NCBI GenBank assembly: GCA_020444275.1 | Contig: JAHLLG010000001.1 | Location: 1,143,773-1,207,772 of the forward strand | DNA length: 64,000 bases | Direction of reading: 5' to 3' | DNA from: Bacteroidota bacterium | GTDB taxonomy: Bacteria; Bacteroidota; Bacteroidia; Bacteroidales; UBA12077 | Shown: positions 8,607 through 18,315 of the stretch, in pieces | Position numbering within the stretch: position 1 is the first letter of the stretch | Layout: every line of letters begins with the position of its first letter | Notes under the pieces: generated by a model | The model's input: only the letters and a program-made list of their open reading frames with translations | Database searches by the model: none | What the model was told of the DNA's origin: nothing | Program-made: the position numbers and the translations under genes

Positions 8607-9180
8607 TTTTCTTATTTTGAGCTTTTAATAGATATCCTGGGATTAGATATCCTAAGATAATTACAATAGGGGAAATAAACTGAAAATATTCTCCGGGTAA
8701 TAAGAAATAGGAGAATACACCAACTAAAAATACCATTCCGCCCCAAATTAGTGGTTTAAATTTTATTACTATACCAGTAAGAAAAGTGGCATTTCCTGCT
8801 AAAAGAAAAATAAGGGGTGCAATTTGATAATCTAAATTCTTCATAAATATAATGACCGTAAAATAACAAACTAAAAAAGCCATCCAGATCATAAAGTTTA
8901 TTCTATCTAAATGAGTAGATGCTTTAGCTTTTTTACCATGGCGAGATCCATAAATTGCACTTGCAATAATGCCTGGAATGATTAAAAGCCAAATGAAATA
9001 TGGTTTATCATATTCGATATAACTTAATATAATCTGACCAACATTTGCCAGTAAGATGATCCAGCCCCAAAGCAAAAAGTAAAAGCTGCTGTCATGCAAA
9101 TTACTTTTGGTGCGCTGTATCATACTTTCAATAATCTGAATACTCTTTTCAGGATGCAGTTCTTTTTCATTTGTTTCCAT
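8599..9180 (-). CDS. hypothetical multi-pass membrane protein
   Basis: A 193-residue integral membrane protein. After a charged N-terminal 35 residues there are about five to six hydrophobic helices (for example FYFLLWGWIILLANVGQIIL, then FIWLLIIPGIIASAIYG and IMWMAFLVCYFTVIIFM), and it ends KAQNKKNA. I recognise no enzymatic motif. Its stop overlaps the start of the winged-helix regulator gene, so the pair is an operon and the membrane protein may be a sensor or the regulated target. The role remains inferred from context only. Confidence 0.75.
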   Translation of the reverse strand: METNEKELHPEKSIQIIESMIQRTKSNLHDSSFYFLLWGWIILLANVGQIILSYIEYDKPYFIWLLIIPGIIASAIYGSRHGKKAKASTHLDRINFMIWMAFLVCYFTVIIFMKNLDYQIAPLIFLLAGNATFLTGIVIKFKPLIWGGMVFLVGVFSYFLLPGEYFQFISPIVIILGYLIPGYLLKAQNKKNA

Positions 9181-9297
9181 AATTATTAATTTTTAGTTGT
9201 AAATATATTGCAAATATAAAGTAGTTTATAATATAAACCAAAATTATTCCAGAAAAATATGTTTTGATCAATTCTCAAGCTTTTAAAATAATCTTAG

Positions 9298-9305
9298 TAT
9301 TTTTG
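9298..9305 (+). promoter_or_regulatory. candidate -7 element upstream of adenosine kinase
   Basis: TATTTTTG is an exact match to the Bacteroidota -7 consensus TAnnTTTG, 29 nt before the ATG. A TTTG occurs further upstream (9263-9266), but at 31 nt the spacing is too long for a standard -33 box. Confidence 0.35.
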
Positions 9306-9334
9306 CAGCTCATTAAGAATTAAATTATTAAACA

Positions 9335-10300
9335 ATGGATAAAGTATTAGGAATAGGAAATGCATTGGTAGATATCATGACCAAGCTCCCAGATGATAAA
9401 GTCTTGGAAAAATTTTCATTAAGAAAAGGAAGTATGCAATTATCGGAACGTGATTTTGCAGAAGAGATAAATCAGGAAACTTTTAGTTTCGAGAAATCAG
9501 AGTCATCAGGAGGGTCTGCTGCAAATACTATTCACGGTTTAGCAAATTTAGGAGCACCAGCGGGATATATTGGAAAAATTGGTAACGATACTTATGGAGA
9601 GTTTTTTAACAATGATATGAAAGCAAAAGGAATTCAGCCATTCATGTTAAAAACAACTACAGATACAGGAAGAGCAATTGCCTTAGTGTCGACCGATTCA
9701 GAGCGAACTTTTGCTACTTATCTAGGTGCGGCTATTGAACTTTCAGATATTGATTTAACCGCAGAGCAATTTGCTGATTATAAATATTTACATATTGAAG
9801 GATATTTGGTACAAAATCATACTTTAATGTTAAAAGCAGCAGAACTGGCAAAGGCTAACAATATGAAAATATCTATCGATATGGCCAGCTTTAATGTAGT
9901 GGAAGATAATCTTGACTTTTTAAAAGATTACGTAAAAAACTATGTCGATATTATCTTTGCTAATGAAGAAGAATCAAAAGCTTTTACAGGTAAAGAGCCA
10001 GAGGAAGCTTTAAACGAGTTGGCTGAGCAATGCGAGATTGCTATTGTTAAAGTTGGAAGTAAAGGTTCTATGGTTAAGAGTAATGATAAGATGTATCGTA
10101 TTGAAGCTTTTAAAGCAACTCCAATAGATACAACAGGAGCCGGAGACTTATATGCATCGGGCTTTTTATACGGATTAGTTAATCACATGCCATTAAACGA
10201 ATGTGGCAGAATTGGTTCGTTATGTGCAAGTAAAGTAATTGAAGTAATCGGTTCAAAAATGTCGGAAGACACCTGGACAGAAATAAAATCTCAAATATAA
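9335..10300 (+). CDS. adenosine kinase (PfkB family)
   Basis: A 321-residue cytosolic sugar/nucleoside kinase of the PfkB (ribokinase) family, phosphorylating adenosine to AMP in purine salvage. The opening GIGNALVDIMTKLPDD, the SGGSAANTIHGLANLGAPAG block (PfkB signature 1), and DTTGAGD near residues 265-271 (signature 2, with the catalytic Asp at its end) are all present. Bacteroidota members of this subgroup are annotated as adenosine kinase, and I follow that. Substrate specificity toward other nucleosides or fructose cannot be excluded from sequence. It is monocistronic, with its own terminator. Confidence 0.85.
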   Translation: MDKVLGIGNALVDIMTKLPDDKVLEKFSLRKGSMQLSERDFAEEINQETFSFEKSESSGGSAANTIHGLANLGAPAGYIGKIGNDTYGEFFNNDMKAKGIQPFMLKTTTDTGRAIALVSTDSERTFATYLGAAIELSDIDLTAEQFADYKYLHIEGYLVQNHTLMLKAAELAKANNMKISIDMASFNVVEDNLDFLKDYVKNYVDIIFANEEESKAFTGKEPEEALNELAEQCEIAIVKVGSKGSMVKSNDKMYRIEAFKATPIDTTGAGDLYASGFLYGLVNHMPLNECGRIGSLCASKVIEVIGSKMSEDTWTEIKSQI

Positions 10301-10320
10301 ATTCACATATTGAATTAGAA

Positions 10321-10354
10321 AAAGGGTAATTGGTTTTCAATTACCCTTTCTTTA
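10321..10354 (+). terminator. Rho-independent terminator after adenosine kinase
   Basis: AAAGGGTAATTG (10321-10332) pairs perfectly with CAATTACCCTTT (10338-10349) around the loop GTTTT, followed by CTTT. A 12-bp stem just 20 nt after the stop. Confidence 0.85.
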
Positions 10355-10442
10355 TGATAAAAAAAGAGTTACTTAAATTAAATGAGTTTGGATTAAAATA
10401 AAACATTAACTAAATTTAGATTATTGAATATTAAATGTACGT

Positions 10443-13100
10443 ATGCTGCAATTAAAAAAACGAATAACAAGTAGCTATAAATTTGTATTGGCTTTTATTG
10501 AAAGTCAGTTAAAGCATTACAAATATTCCGATTTTGCCACCCAACAAAAAGCGAAAGTATATTATCCAATTCTACTTGTTGCATTCATAAGTGTAGTGCT
10601 TATCATTATCACCTCAGCCTATGTTCAGCTTATAAGAGGTACTGAAAATCTTAATATGCCAGTTCTGTTGTCAGAATTAATGTTGCTTTTTGTTTTATTG
10701 ATTTCTATCAGACTTCTAACCAAAGGAAAATATAATCTTTCTGCACATATATTCATTTTAGCATCAACCTTATGCGGATGGACCGTTATGTTTATTGCAA
10801 ACAGCGATCCAATCTTTAGAATAAATACGGTTGTTTTTATTTTGGTCATTTTAAATGTAATTCCGTTACTAATAACAAAAAAGGCCTGGACCATCTATTT
10901 GTATGTAGGTTTTAATATCTGTGTTACGTTCCTATTCGTATATAAACTCTGGCTGGAATATAATCTGTCCGATGCAATTATTATTGATTCTTTAGTAGAT
11001 ATACTATTAGCCTTGCTTTTTACGGGTACTGTAGGATATCAAATTCTTAAACTGCACTCAAAAATACTGCAAAGAGTAGAAAATGATTATGAGCAAATTA
11101 TAAAGGCCGAACATGAATTAGTAAAAAGCGAATTAAAGTATCGAAATATATTTGAACATGCCCAGGTGGGTATTTATCAAACAACACCGGAAGGTGAAAT
11201 TTTACAAGCTAATCCCGCTCTGCTGGAAATGTTAGGATACAACTCGATAGAAGAGCTTAATAAAAGAAATCTCGAAAAAGAAGATGTTTTTATAGAATCA
11301 ACAAGAAGCGATTTTAAAAAAGCTATCGAGAAGAAAGGTTTTGTTAAAGATTACGAATCGGTATGGAAAACAAAAGATAATACCAGTCTTGTTGTGCGAG
11401 AAAATGCCCGAATTGTTAAAAACCAGAAACACGAAATAAGTTATTACGAGGGCTTTGTTGTAAATATTACTCAAAGAAAAAAAGCAGAAAAAGCATTACA
11501 GGAGAGCGAAGAAAAATACCGAACATTGGTAGAGGGAATGAATGAAGTATTAATGTTAGTTGATAATGACGACCGCGTGTTATATGTGAATAAAAGATTT
11601 ACCGATATTTTAGGGTATAGCAAAGAAGAAATTATTGGCAAAATAGGATATGAGGTTTTATTGGATCCCAAAGATCACAATATCATCAGAAAAGAAAACA
11701 GCGAACGTACAAAAGATGTTTTTAATCAGTACGAAATGACCTTTATTTCCAAAAGTAGAAAGAGAGTTCATTTTCTAATAAGTGGTTCACCGGTTAAAAA
11801 TTCAAAAGGAGTTACCATTGGATCTATGGGAGCTATGACTGATATTACCGAGCGCAAAAAGAACTTGGCTGCGCTGCGCGAAAGCGAAGAAAAATATCGC
11901 ACAATTATCGATGCATTTCCAGATATTATTATGTTGTCTGATTTGAATCGGAATATAATTTTTGCCAACCATATGCTTGAAAAGGTTACCGGAATAAAGC
12001 CGGAAGATTATAACAACCCTAATCGCAAGGCAAGAATTCATCCTGATGATGAACCTTTAATAGAGAAAGCTATTAAAGACCTTTTAAATGCAGAAAACAA
12101 GCATACTCCCAATATCGAAAATCGATTTATCGATACAGATGGAAATGTACATTGGTTTAGTGGAACCATTTCTAAAGTAACATTCAATGGCCAGCTTGCC
12201 TTACAAACAATATCGAGAGATATTACAGAAAAAAAGAACACAGAAAGAGAGCTTGAAAAATATCGGAATCACCTGGAATTTCTTGTAAAAGAGAGAACCG
12301 AAGAGTTAGAAACCACAAACGAGGAGTTAACTTCAACCAACGAGGAACTGCACAATCAGCGAGAAGAACTGGAAACAGTTCTTGCTAACTTGAAAAAAAC
12401 ACAAAAACAGTTAATACATTCTGAGAAAATGGCCTCACTCGGAGTACTTGCCGCTGGTGTAGCACATGAAATCAATAATCCACTCAATTTTATAAAAGGC
12501 GGAGCAGTTGGGCTGGAAGATTATTTTAACGAGAATCTGACAGATCATAAAGAAGAAATTTCACCTTTGATTGAAGGTATTAATATTGGTATTGACAGGG
12601 CTGCAAATATAGTTAAAAGCCTTAACCACTATAGTCGCAAAAACGATACGAAATTAGTTGATTGTGACATGCATATGATTATTGATAATTGTATTGTCAT
12701 GCTTCAGAATCAAACCAAAAATAGGATTGAGGTGCAAAAAGTATATACCGAAAAAGACCATGTCATTACAGGCAACGAAGGTAAATTACACCAGGTAATA
12801 ATTAATGTGCTAACAAATGCAATTCAGTCAATTGAAGGTAAAGGAACCATTAATATCAGAACACAAACGTCAAATGAAAAAGTACTTATTAGTATAAAAG
12901 ATACCGGACAAGGTATTCCTAAAGATATTATCTCCAAAATATTCGATCCCTTTTTTACAACCAAAGATCCGGGAAAAGGAACCGGTTTGGGATTATCAAT
13001 TAGTTATAGTATTTTAGAAGAACACAACGGAACAATAGATATTAAATCGAAAGTAGGAAAAGGAACAGAAGCTGTTATTAAGCTACCACTAAAAAAGTAA
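10443..13100 (+). CDS. membrane-bound multi-PAS sensor histidine kinase
   Basis: An 885-residue inner-membrane kinase. Residues about 40-205 hold six predicted transmembrane helices. Three PAS domains follow (about 228-345, 351-475, 478-600), the first two closing with ITQRKKAE and ITERKK. A heptad-repeat coiled coil rich in TNEEL and NQREEL spans about 600-655. The HisKA helix [19 protein letters not shown] has the phospho-accepting His675, and the ATPase domain has the N box [10 protein letters not shown] and G boxes DTGQGI and GTGLGLSIS. The stop lies 4 nt before a single-domain receiver gene, its likely partner. The signal is unknown. A full set of catalytic motifs indicates an active kinase. 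Confidence 0.93.
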   Translation: MLQLKKRITSSYKFVLAFIESQLKHYKYSDFATQQKAKVYYPILLVAFISVVLIIITSAYVQLIRGTENLNMPVLLSELMLLFVLLISIRLLTKGKYNLSAHIFILASTLCGWTVMFIANSDPIFRINTVVFILVILNVIPLLITKKAWTIYLYVGFNICVTFLFVYKLWLEYNLSDAIIIDSLVDILLALLFTGTVGYQILKLHSKILQRVENDYEQIIKAEHELVKSELKYRNIFEHAQVGIYQTTPEGEILQANPALLEMLGYNSIEELNKRNLEKEDVFIESTRSDFKKAIEKKGFVKDYESVWKTKDNTSLVVRENARIVKNQKHEISYYEGFVVNITQRKKAEKALQESEEKYRTLVEGMNEVLMLVDNDDRVLYVNKRFTDILGYSKEEIIGKIGYEVLLDPKDHNIIRKENSERTKDVFNQYEMTFISKSRKRVHFLISGSPVKNSKGVTIGSMGAMTDITERKKNLAALRESEEKYRTIIDAFPDIIMLSDLNRNIIFANHMLEKVTGIKPEDYNNPNRKARIHPDDEPLIEKAIKDLLNAENKHTPNIENRFIDTDGNVHWFSGTISKVTFNGQLALQTISRDITEKKNTERELEKYRNHLEFLVKERTEELETTNEELTSTNEELHNQREELETVLANLKKTQKQLIHSEKMASLGVLAAGVAHEINNPLNFIKGGAVGLEDYFNENLTDHKEEISPLIEGINIGIDRAANIVKSLNHYSRKNDTKLVDCDMHMIIDNCIVMLQNQTKNRIEVQKVYTEKDHVITGNEGKLHQVIINVLTNAIQSIEGKGTINIRTQTSNEKVLISIKDTGQGIPKDIISKIFDPFFTTKDPGKGTGLGLSISYSILEEHNGTIDIKSKVGKGTEAVIKLPLKK

Positions 13101-13104
13101 AACA

Positions 13105-13479
13105 ATGGAAAATAAATTTACCCTGCTTTATGTCGATGATGAGGTTTTAAATCTAACACTTTTCGAACATAATTTTAAAAAAGATTATACTATACTAACT
13201 GCTGAATCAGGTGATGAAGGTTTAAAAATCTTAAAAGATAATAGTAAAATATCTGCAGTAATTAGTGATATGAAAATGCCCGGCATGAACGGTGTTGAAT
13301 TTATTCGAACGGCAAAAAATATGTTTCCGGAGATTTCCTATTTTATTCTGACCGGATTTGATATAACAGAAGAAATAGCCGATGCTCTGAACGATAAGGT
13401 AATAGAAAAATATTTTCGTAAGCCTTTTAGTAAAGTAGAGATAAAAAGTGCACTGAAAGAGGTTCTTGAAAAAGAATAA
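13105..13479 (+). CDS. single-domain response regulator (CheY-like receiver)
   Basis: A 124-residue receiver with no output domain. It has the acidic pair YVDDE (Asp11, Asp12), the phospho-acceptor Asp55 in ISDMKMPGMNG, a Thr in the FILTGFD strand and Lys in YFRKPFS. It lies 4 nt after the PAS kinase and 33 nt before the hybrid kinase, so it probably carries phosphate between these proteins or acts through protein contacts. The operon order kinase, receiver, hybrid kinase suggests a local phosphorelay, although no HPt protein is encoded next to them. Confidence 0.9.
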   Translation: MENKFTLLYVDDEVLNLTLFEHNFKKDYTILTAESGDEGLKILKDNSKISAVISDMKMPGMNGVEFIRTAKNMFPEISYFILTGFDITEEIADALNDKVIEKYFRKPFSKVEIKSALKEVLEKE

Positions 13480-13512
13480 ATACACTTCATTTTATTTAAA
13501 ATACGGATTAAT

Positions 13513-15687
13513 ATGGCTTTCAATAAACTGCGTTTTCGTTCTAAACTGCTTTTTAGTTATATAATATTAATTGTATTTAGTGTTACTCTCAGTGTAATTT
13601 TCTTGATACAAATAAACAAGCTGGAAAAAAACGTAGAGGATATATATGATCATCCACTGGCTGTTAGTAATGCAGTTCGCGATATTAATACATGCATTAA
13701 CGGAATGCATCGTTCAATGAAAGATGTTGTATTGGCACAAAACAGTCAAGAATTAGATAGTGCTGTTCATATTGTCAATACATTAAATAGTAAAGCCCTT
13801 AATTCTTTTCAAGTTGTTTTTAAACGCTTTTTAGGCGATATGAAAGATGCTAAAAATGCTCATAAAGCTTTTGTTGATTGGGAAGAAATCAGAAATGAAG
13901 TAATAGCATTAAAAAAAGACGGTAAGGATTATGAAGCCGCTGAAATAACAAAAGGAAAGGGAGCAAAACATGTGCAGAGTTTATTGGATAAAACAAAAGT
14001 GATGATCGATTTTGCTCAATCGAAAGCCGACGAGTTTAAATTAAATACTGAAAACGCATATAACAGAACATTTGCTGCATTTTTATTATTAATTATTTTA
14101 ATCATCGCTTTTAGTATTGTAATGGTAATTATCATATCTGACAGTTTGCTAAAGCCATTGCAACAATTTATTGATAAAATGCGAGCAATATATCTAAAAG
14201 AGGGAAGCGTTTCTGATAACCAGGCATATGTTACCGAGGTTGAACTTTTGGAGATAACTGTTAATGAACTGGAAAATGCTTACAAAAAAATAGAAGAGAG
14301 AAATCAGGAGTTAAAAGGTCTGAATGAAGATTTGGATGAGAAAGTTCGTCTTCGAACTATTGAGCTGGAAACTAAACAACTACAGTTAAAAGACAAAAAT
14401 GAAGAATATGCTGTGATTAACGAAGAGTTAAGACAAACCAATGAGGAGTTAATCAATGCAAAAGATCATGCGGAAAAAAATGAATCTATTGCAAAAGAAA
14501 AAACAGAGGAGTATGAGGCTATTAATGAAGAGTTAAGACAAACCAATGAGGAATTAATGGAAGCTAAGCAGCGTGCAGAAGAATCGGATCAACTAAAATC
14601 GGCATTTTTAGCAAATATGTCGCATGAAATACGCACACCAATGAATGGTATTGTTGGGTTTGCTAAAATGTTACAAAAGGAGGGGCTATCAGAAGATAAA
14701 TTAAAGCACTACACAAATATTATTGTTGAAAGTAGTAAACAACTTCTGAGTATTGTAAATGATATTCTGGATATCTCAAAAATTGAAACCGGCCAGATAG
14801 AAATATTCAAGGAGAAAACCAATATTGAAAATATATTAGATGAAACAACACAATTATTTCAATTAAAGGCTCAGGAGAAACAATTGTTGTTGGATTGGAC
14901 ATGTCTGGTCCCGGATAAGCAAAAAGAAGTATTAACCGATAGAGCGAAACTAAAGCAGGTGCTTTATAATTTAATCAGTAATGCAGTTAAGTATACTGAA
15001 TCTGGATTTGTTAAGGTTAATTGTAAAATACAAAATAAAGATTTACTTTTTACGGTAAGCGATTCAGGAATTGGGATTCCAAAAAACGAGCATCATAAAA
15101 TATTTGATCGATTTATCAAAATTGAATACTCTACCACTAAACTTTATGGAGGCACAGGGTTGGGGCTCTCCATATGTAAAGGGTATGTTGAATCGTTAGG
15201 AGGGAGAATATGGTTTGAGTCGGAAGAGAATAAGGGAACCACGTTCTTTTTTACTTTACCTTACGAGATAGCGACAATATCAACTGATAATGTTGTTGTA
15301 CATAGTCAGAATGAAAAGGAGTTTGCCAATTCAAATGTTATGATTGTTGAGGATGAAGATTTTAATTTCAATTATTTAGAAGAGCTCTTGCAACGAAAAA
15401 AAATAAACTACATCAGGGCAAAAACCGGAAGAGAGGCTTTATCACTATTTAAGAATAATCCTAATATTGATCTAATACTTATGGATATTAGGTTGCCTGA
15501 AATGGACGGCTTTACGGTTACTCAGGAAATCCGAAAAGTGAATTCTAAGATTCCTATTATTGCTCAAACTGCTTATGCATTGCCAGGCGATAAACAAAAA
15601 GCAATAGATGCAGGTTGTAACGATTATATTCCTAAGCCAATTATTGAAGAGCGTTTTAATTCGTTAATAGACAAGTATTTAAACTAG
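13513..15687 (+). CDS. hybrid histidine kinase with 4-helix-bundle sensor and C-terminal receiver
   Basis: A 724-residue membrane protein. TM1 is at about 13-32 and a 4HB_MCP-like helical periplasmic domain at about 35-185. TM2 is at about 190-212, followed by a short HAMP-like segment and a long coiled coil (about 250-355). The HisKA domain has LANMSHEIRTPMNGI (His371), and the HATPase domain has NLISNAVKYTE, DSGIGIP and GGTGLGLSI. The C-terminal receiver has the phospho-acceptor Asp658 in LMDIRLPEMDG. The coiled coil contains two near-identical 35-residue copies centred on INEELRQTNEEL. It is third in the kinase-receiver-kinase group. The signal is not known. Confidence 0.93.
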   Translation: MAFNKLRFRSKLLFSYIILIVFSVTLSVIFLIQINKLEKNVEDIYDHPLAVSNAVRDINTCINGMHRSMKDVVLAQNSQELDSAVHIVNTLNSKALNSFQVVFKRFLGDMKDAKNAHKAFVDWEEIRNEVIALKKDGKDYEAAEITKGKGAKHVQSLLDKTKVMIDFAQSKADEFKLNTENAYNRTFAAFLLLIILIIAFSIVMVIIISDSLLKPLQQFIDKMRAIYLKEGSVSDNQAYVTEVELLEITVNELENAYKKIEERNQELKGLNEDLDEKVRLRTIELETKQLQLKDKNEEYAVINEELRQTNEELINAKDHAEKNESIAKEKTEEYEAINEELRQTNEELMEAKQRAEESDQLKSAFLANMSHEIRTPMNGIVGFAKMLQKEGLSEDKLKHYTNIIVESSKQLLSIVNDILDISKIETGQIEIFKEKTNIENILDETTQLFQLKAQEKQLLLDWTCLVPDKQKEVLTDRAKLKQVLYNLISNAVKYTESGFVKVNCKIQNKDLLFTVSDSGIGIPKNEHHKIFDRFIKIEYSTTKLYGGTGLGLSICKGYVESLGGRIWFESEENKGTTFFFTLPYEIATISTDNVVVHSQNEKEFANSNVMIVEDEDFNFNYLEELLQRKKINYIRAKTGREALSLFKNNPNIDLILMDIRLPEMDGFTVTQEIRKVNSKIPIIAQTAYALPGDKQKAIDAGCNDYIPKPIIEERFNSLIDKYLN

Positions 15688-15700
15688 TTCAAAATTTTCT

Positions 15701-16588
15701 ATGTTTTTTACACCAATCCAGTACGATGAACCTGTTTTTCGGCCTCCGGCCGAGTCGCGTTCCGCTATTGTGCAGGCAACTATAGGATGTTCATGGAATA
15801 AGTGTGCTTTTTGCGAAATGTACACCTCAAAAAAGTTTCGGGTACGACCTTTTAACGATGTCAAATCAGATATCGTTCAGTTGGCAAAAGTATATAAAGG
15901 AGTGCGCAAAGTTTTTCTAGCCGATGGTGATGCTTTTGTGTTATCGGCTTCCAAACTTATTCCTCTTTTGGATGAGATCAATAATCAGTTTGGAAAAATA
16001 CAACGTATTTCGTCCTATGCCTTACCCAAAGATATTTTGAATAAAACCGATGAGGAACTACTGCAATTGAAAAAAGGAGGATTAAAGCTACTTTATATTG
16101 GTATTGAAACCGGCGATGATGAATTACTTAAGTTGATCAATAAAGGAGAAACATCTAAATCAACGGTAGAAGGAATTCAAAAGGCGCATAGGGCAGGTAT
16201 GGATACTTCAATAATGATCATTAATGGACTAGGAGGTAAAAACTACGCAAAACAACATGCTGTTGCTTCAGCAGAAATTATAAATCAGCTTAATCCAAAG
16301 TTTTTATCGACCTTAACCTTAAGCATGCCATATGGTGAGGAGCACTTTCAAAAACGCTTTCATGGTGAATATAAACAGCAAACTATTGTTGAGTTGTACG
16401 ATGAGTTGAAATTATTTATTGAGAAACTTGATGTAAAAAACGTAATTTATCGCAGCAATCATGTTTCTAATAATTTACCACTTCAAGGTACTTTATCAAG
16501 GGATAAAGAAAAGTTGCTTTCCGAAATTCAGGAAGCGATAAAGCAAACTCCTGAAAATAAATATCCTTCATGTTCTTCTGTTTTATAA
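15701..16588 (+). CDS. radical SAM protein of unknown function
   Basis: A 295-residue radical S-adenosylmethionine enzyme. The cluster-binding motif ATIGCSWNKCAFCEMY has cysteines 30, 35 and 38, spacing C-x4-C-x2-C instead of the common C-x3-C-x2-C. To my recollection this spacing is usual for this COG1032-like group. SAM-binding features follow: FLADGDAF, a GGLKLLYIGIETGDDELLKLINKG strand-loop region, and a late GLGGKNY. Substrate unknown. The gene starts 13 nt after the hybrid kinase but has no obvious functional link with it. The first 60 nt are noticeably GC-richer than their surroundings. Confidence 0.85.
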   Translation: MFFTPIQYDEPVFRPPAESRSAIVQATIGCSWNKCAFCEMYTSKKFRVRPFNDVKSDIVQLAKVYKGVRKVFLADGDAFVLSASKLIPLLDEINNQFGKIQRISSYALPKDILNKTDEELLQLKKGGLKLLYIGIETGDDELLKLINKGETSKSTVEGIQKAHRAGMDTSIMIINGLGGKNYAKQHAVASAEIINQLNPKFLSTLTLSMPYGEEHFQKRFHGEYKQQTIVELYDELKLFIEKLDVKNVIYRSNHVSNNLPLQGTLSRDKEKLLSEIQEAIKQTPENKYPSCSSVL

Positions 16589-16647
16589 GAATTTGTATAT
16601 TGGATGTCGCAAAAAAAGTATAACATTGAATATATAAATTGCAAACC

Positions 16648-17481
16648 ATGAAAAAAGAACACGTTAAAATCATTACCATTTTAAGCATCTTGCTGGCAGT
16701 TTCTTTGGCTATAGTTTCTTACTTTGGAGCTTTTGTTTCATCAACTTATGCACGCGATTCGGCATCGATGGGAGCACAAGGAATCGGTCAGGATATTGTA
16801 GATCTCTTTTTTGTTGTTCCATTGCTTCTGGTATCACTTTATTTTGCACGGAAGAATAACAGGGCAGGAATTCTGATTCTGGCAGGTACGTTGTTTTACA
16901 TTATGTATTCGTTTATAATTTATGCTTTTGGTGTTCATTTTAATCAGTTGTTTTTGCTGTACTGTTCAACATTAGGGTTGTCACTTTTTGCTTTTCTGGT
17001 TTTGGTGTCCGGCCTGCAAAACCAAAATGTACAGTTATGGTTTAAGAAAAGTAAGTTGGACAATATAATAGGGATATACTTTATTGTTATTGCTGTTATG
17101 TTTTATATGCTTTGGTTAAAAGATGTTGTTCCGTCAATAATACACAATACTGTTCCCGAAACAGTAAGCAATTATAACCTTTTGGTAAACCCGGTTCATG
17201 TTATTGATATGGCATTTGCTCTGCCCGGATTAATAATAACAGCGTTTCTTTTATTTAAGAGACAACACCTGGGATATATCTTAGCTGCTGTAGGATTGGT
17301 ATTTACAATTATTCTTACAGTTGCCCTTGCAGGAATGGTAATTATGCTAAAAGTGAAAGAAGTTAGTGACGATGTTTCCGTTGCAGGAATTTTTATTGTT
17401 TTATCAATAATAAGTACAGTCTTATTAGTATTATTTTTAATGCATTTAAGAAAAGAAAGAGACTGTCCAAAAAGTCTTTGA
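16648..17481 (+). CDS. hypothetical multi-pass membrane protein
   Basis: A 277-residue integral membrane protein starting at the ATG at 16648; a TTG three codons upstream (16639) is in frame but less likely. It has about seven to eight hydrophobic helices, among them IITILSILLAVSLAIVSYFG, then IVDLFFVVPLLLVSLYFA and GILILAGTLFYIMYSFIIYAFG. No enzymatic motif is visible. The last eight codons (RDCPKSL and stop) lie inside an inverted-repeat element (17456-17624), so the native C-terminus was probably altered by insertion of that element. Function unknown. Confidence 0.75.
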   Translation: MKKEHVKIITILSILLAVSLAIVSYFGAFVSSTYARDSASMGAQGIGQDIVDLFFVVPLLLVSLYFARKNNRAGILILAGTLFYIMYSFIIYAFGVHFNQLFLLYCSTLGLSLFAFLVLVSGLQNQNVQLWFKKSKLDNIIGIYFIVIAVMFYMLWLKDVVPSIIHNTVPETVSNYNLLVNPVHVIDMAFALPGLIITAFLLFKRQHLGYILAAVGLVFTIILTVALAGMVIMLKVKEVSDDVSVAGIFIVLSIISTVLLVLFLMHLRKERDCPKSL

Positions 17482-17624
17482 GTAACTTTGTGAGTTCTTT
17501 GTGTGACTTGGTGGTACAATTACAAAATACTGTTACACAAAGTTTCACGAAGAAGACGCAGAGTTTCACAAAGTAAATGGACCTAAATAATTAGCAATGT
17601 TCTCACTTTTTGGACAGCCTCTTT
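17456..17624. repeat. MITE-like inverted-repeat element (169 bp) with internal palindromic repeats
   Basis: The ends form a 20-bp terminal inverted repeat with one mismatch: left 17456-17475 (core CTGTCCAAAAAGT) and right 17605-17624 (core ACTTTTTGGACAG). Inside, ACTTTGTGA (17485-17493) is mirrored by TCACAAAGT (17566-17574), and several further CACAAAG/CTTTGTG units occur on both arms. No coding capacity. GGCTGTCCAAAAAGT-like ends are typical of Bacteroidota mobile-element termini as I recall them. Alternatively the whole structure is a long bidirectional terminator between convergent genes. Confidence 0.65.
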
Positions 17625-18209
17625 TTATAAGTCGTTTTCCATTTTAAAGTTTTCAAGATTTTCTTTCGCATCTTCAAGGGCTTGCTGATATTCTTTTAGC
17701 TTTGGTTTATATTGTTTAAGTTTATCTTTTCCTTTTTGGTCATTACGTTTCGCTTTTTCGATCTTCTTATATTCGGTACTATATCTTTTTTCGAATTTTT
17801 TCGTTTCTGTTCTATAGTTTGATTCAAGCTCTTTTAACTCGGCTTCATATTTATCCTTGTCTTCATCATCTCTTGCCTTTTTAATGAGTTTTTTCAGGTT
17901 TTTTCGTTCCGCATTTGCATTTTTAACATACATTTTTTCTTCCTGCCCAATTATTTTAAGTTCACTGTTCGCTTCGGTAGCCATATCAAATCCTGCTTGT
18001 ATTAAACTATCAGCATACGCTAATTTATCTTCGGTTGCTAAAACTTTTTCTTCATAGCGTTTTACCTTTTCTTCAAGTTTCATCAACTTCAGTTCATCTT
18101 TACTTAAATTCTCGGTGTTAGGGTCTTGAGCAAATAAAAAACTAGCAGTTGATATAAATACGATTGTGAAAGACAGGGCAAGTAGTTTGTGTAAAGATTT
18201 TTTCATCAT
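17625..18209 (-). CDS. secreted coiled-coil protein, function unknown
   Basis: A 194-residue exported protein. Residues 1-27 form a signal peptide ending SFLFAQ; the mature chain starts near DPNTENLSK. The remainder is almost entirely Lys/Glu-rich alpha helix with heptad character (LMKLEEKVKRYEEKVLATED and further stretches such as RKNLKKLIKKARDDEDKDKY). It resembles periplasmic helical proteins of the OmpH/Skp kind in composition only; I see no signature that fixes the family. It is convergent with the membrane-protein gene across the inverted-repeat element. Confidence 0.7.
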   Translation of the reverse strand: MMKKSLHKLLALSFTIVFISTASFLFAQDPNTENLSKDELKLMKLEEKVKRYEEKVLATEDKLAYADSLIQAGFDMATEANSELKIIGQEEKMYVKNANAERKNLKKLIKKARDDEDKDKYEAELKELESNYRTETKKFEKRYSTEYKKIEKAKRNDQKGKDKLKQYKPKLKEYQQALEDAKENLENFKMENDL

Positions 18210-18315
18210 GAGTAAGATTAGATTTTAATCATTTTTACTTCGTTTTAACATCAAAAGTTACGAAACCTTGCTATCATAATCAATATGAATATTCAATTCA
18301 TTTGAATTTGTTTAT

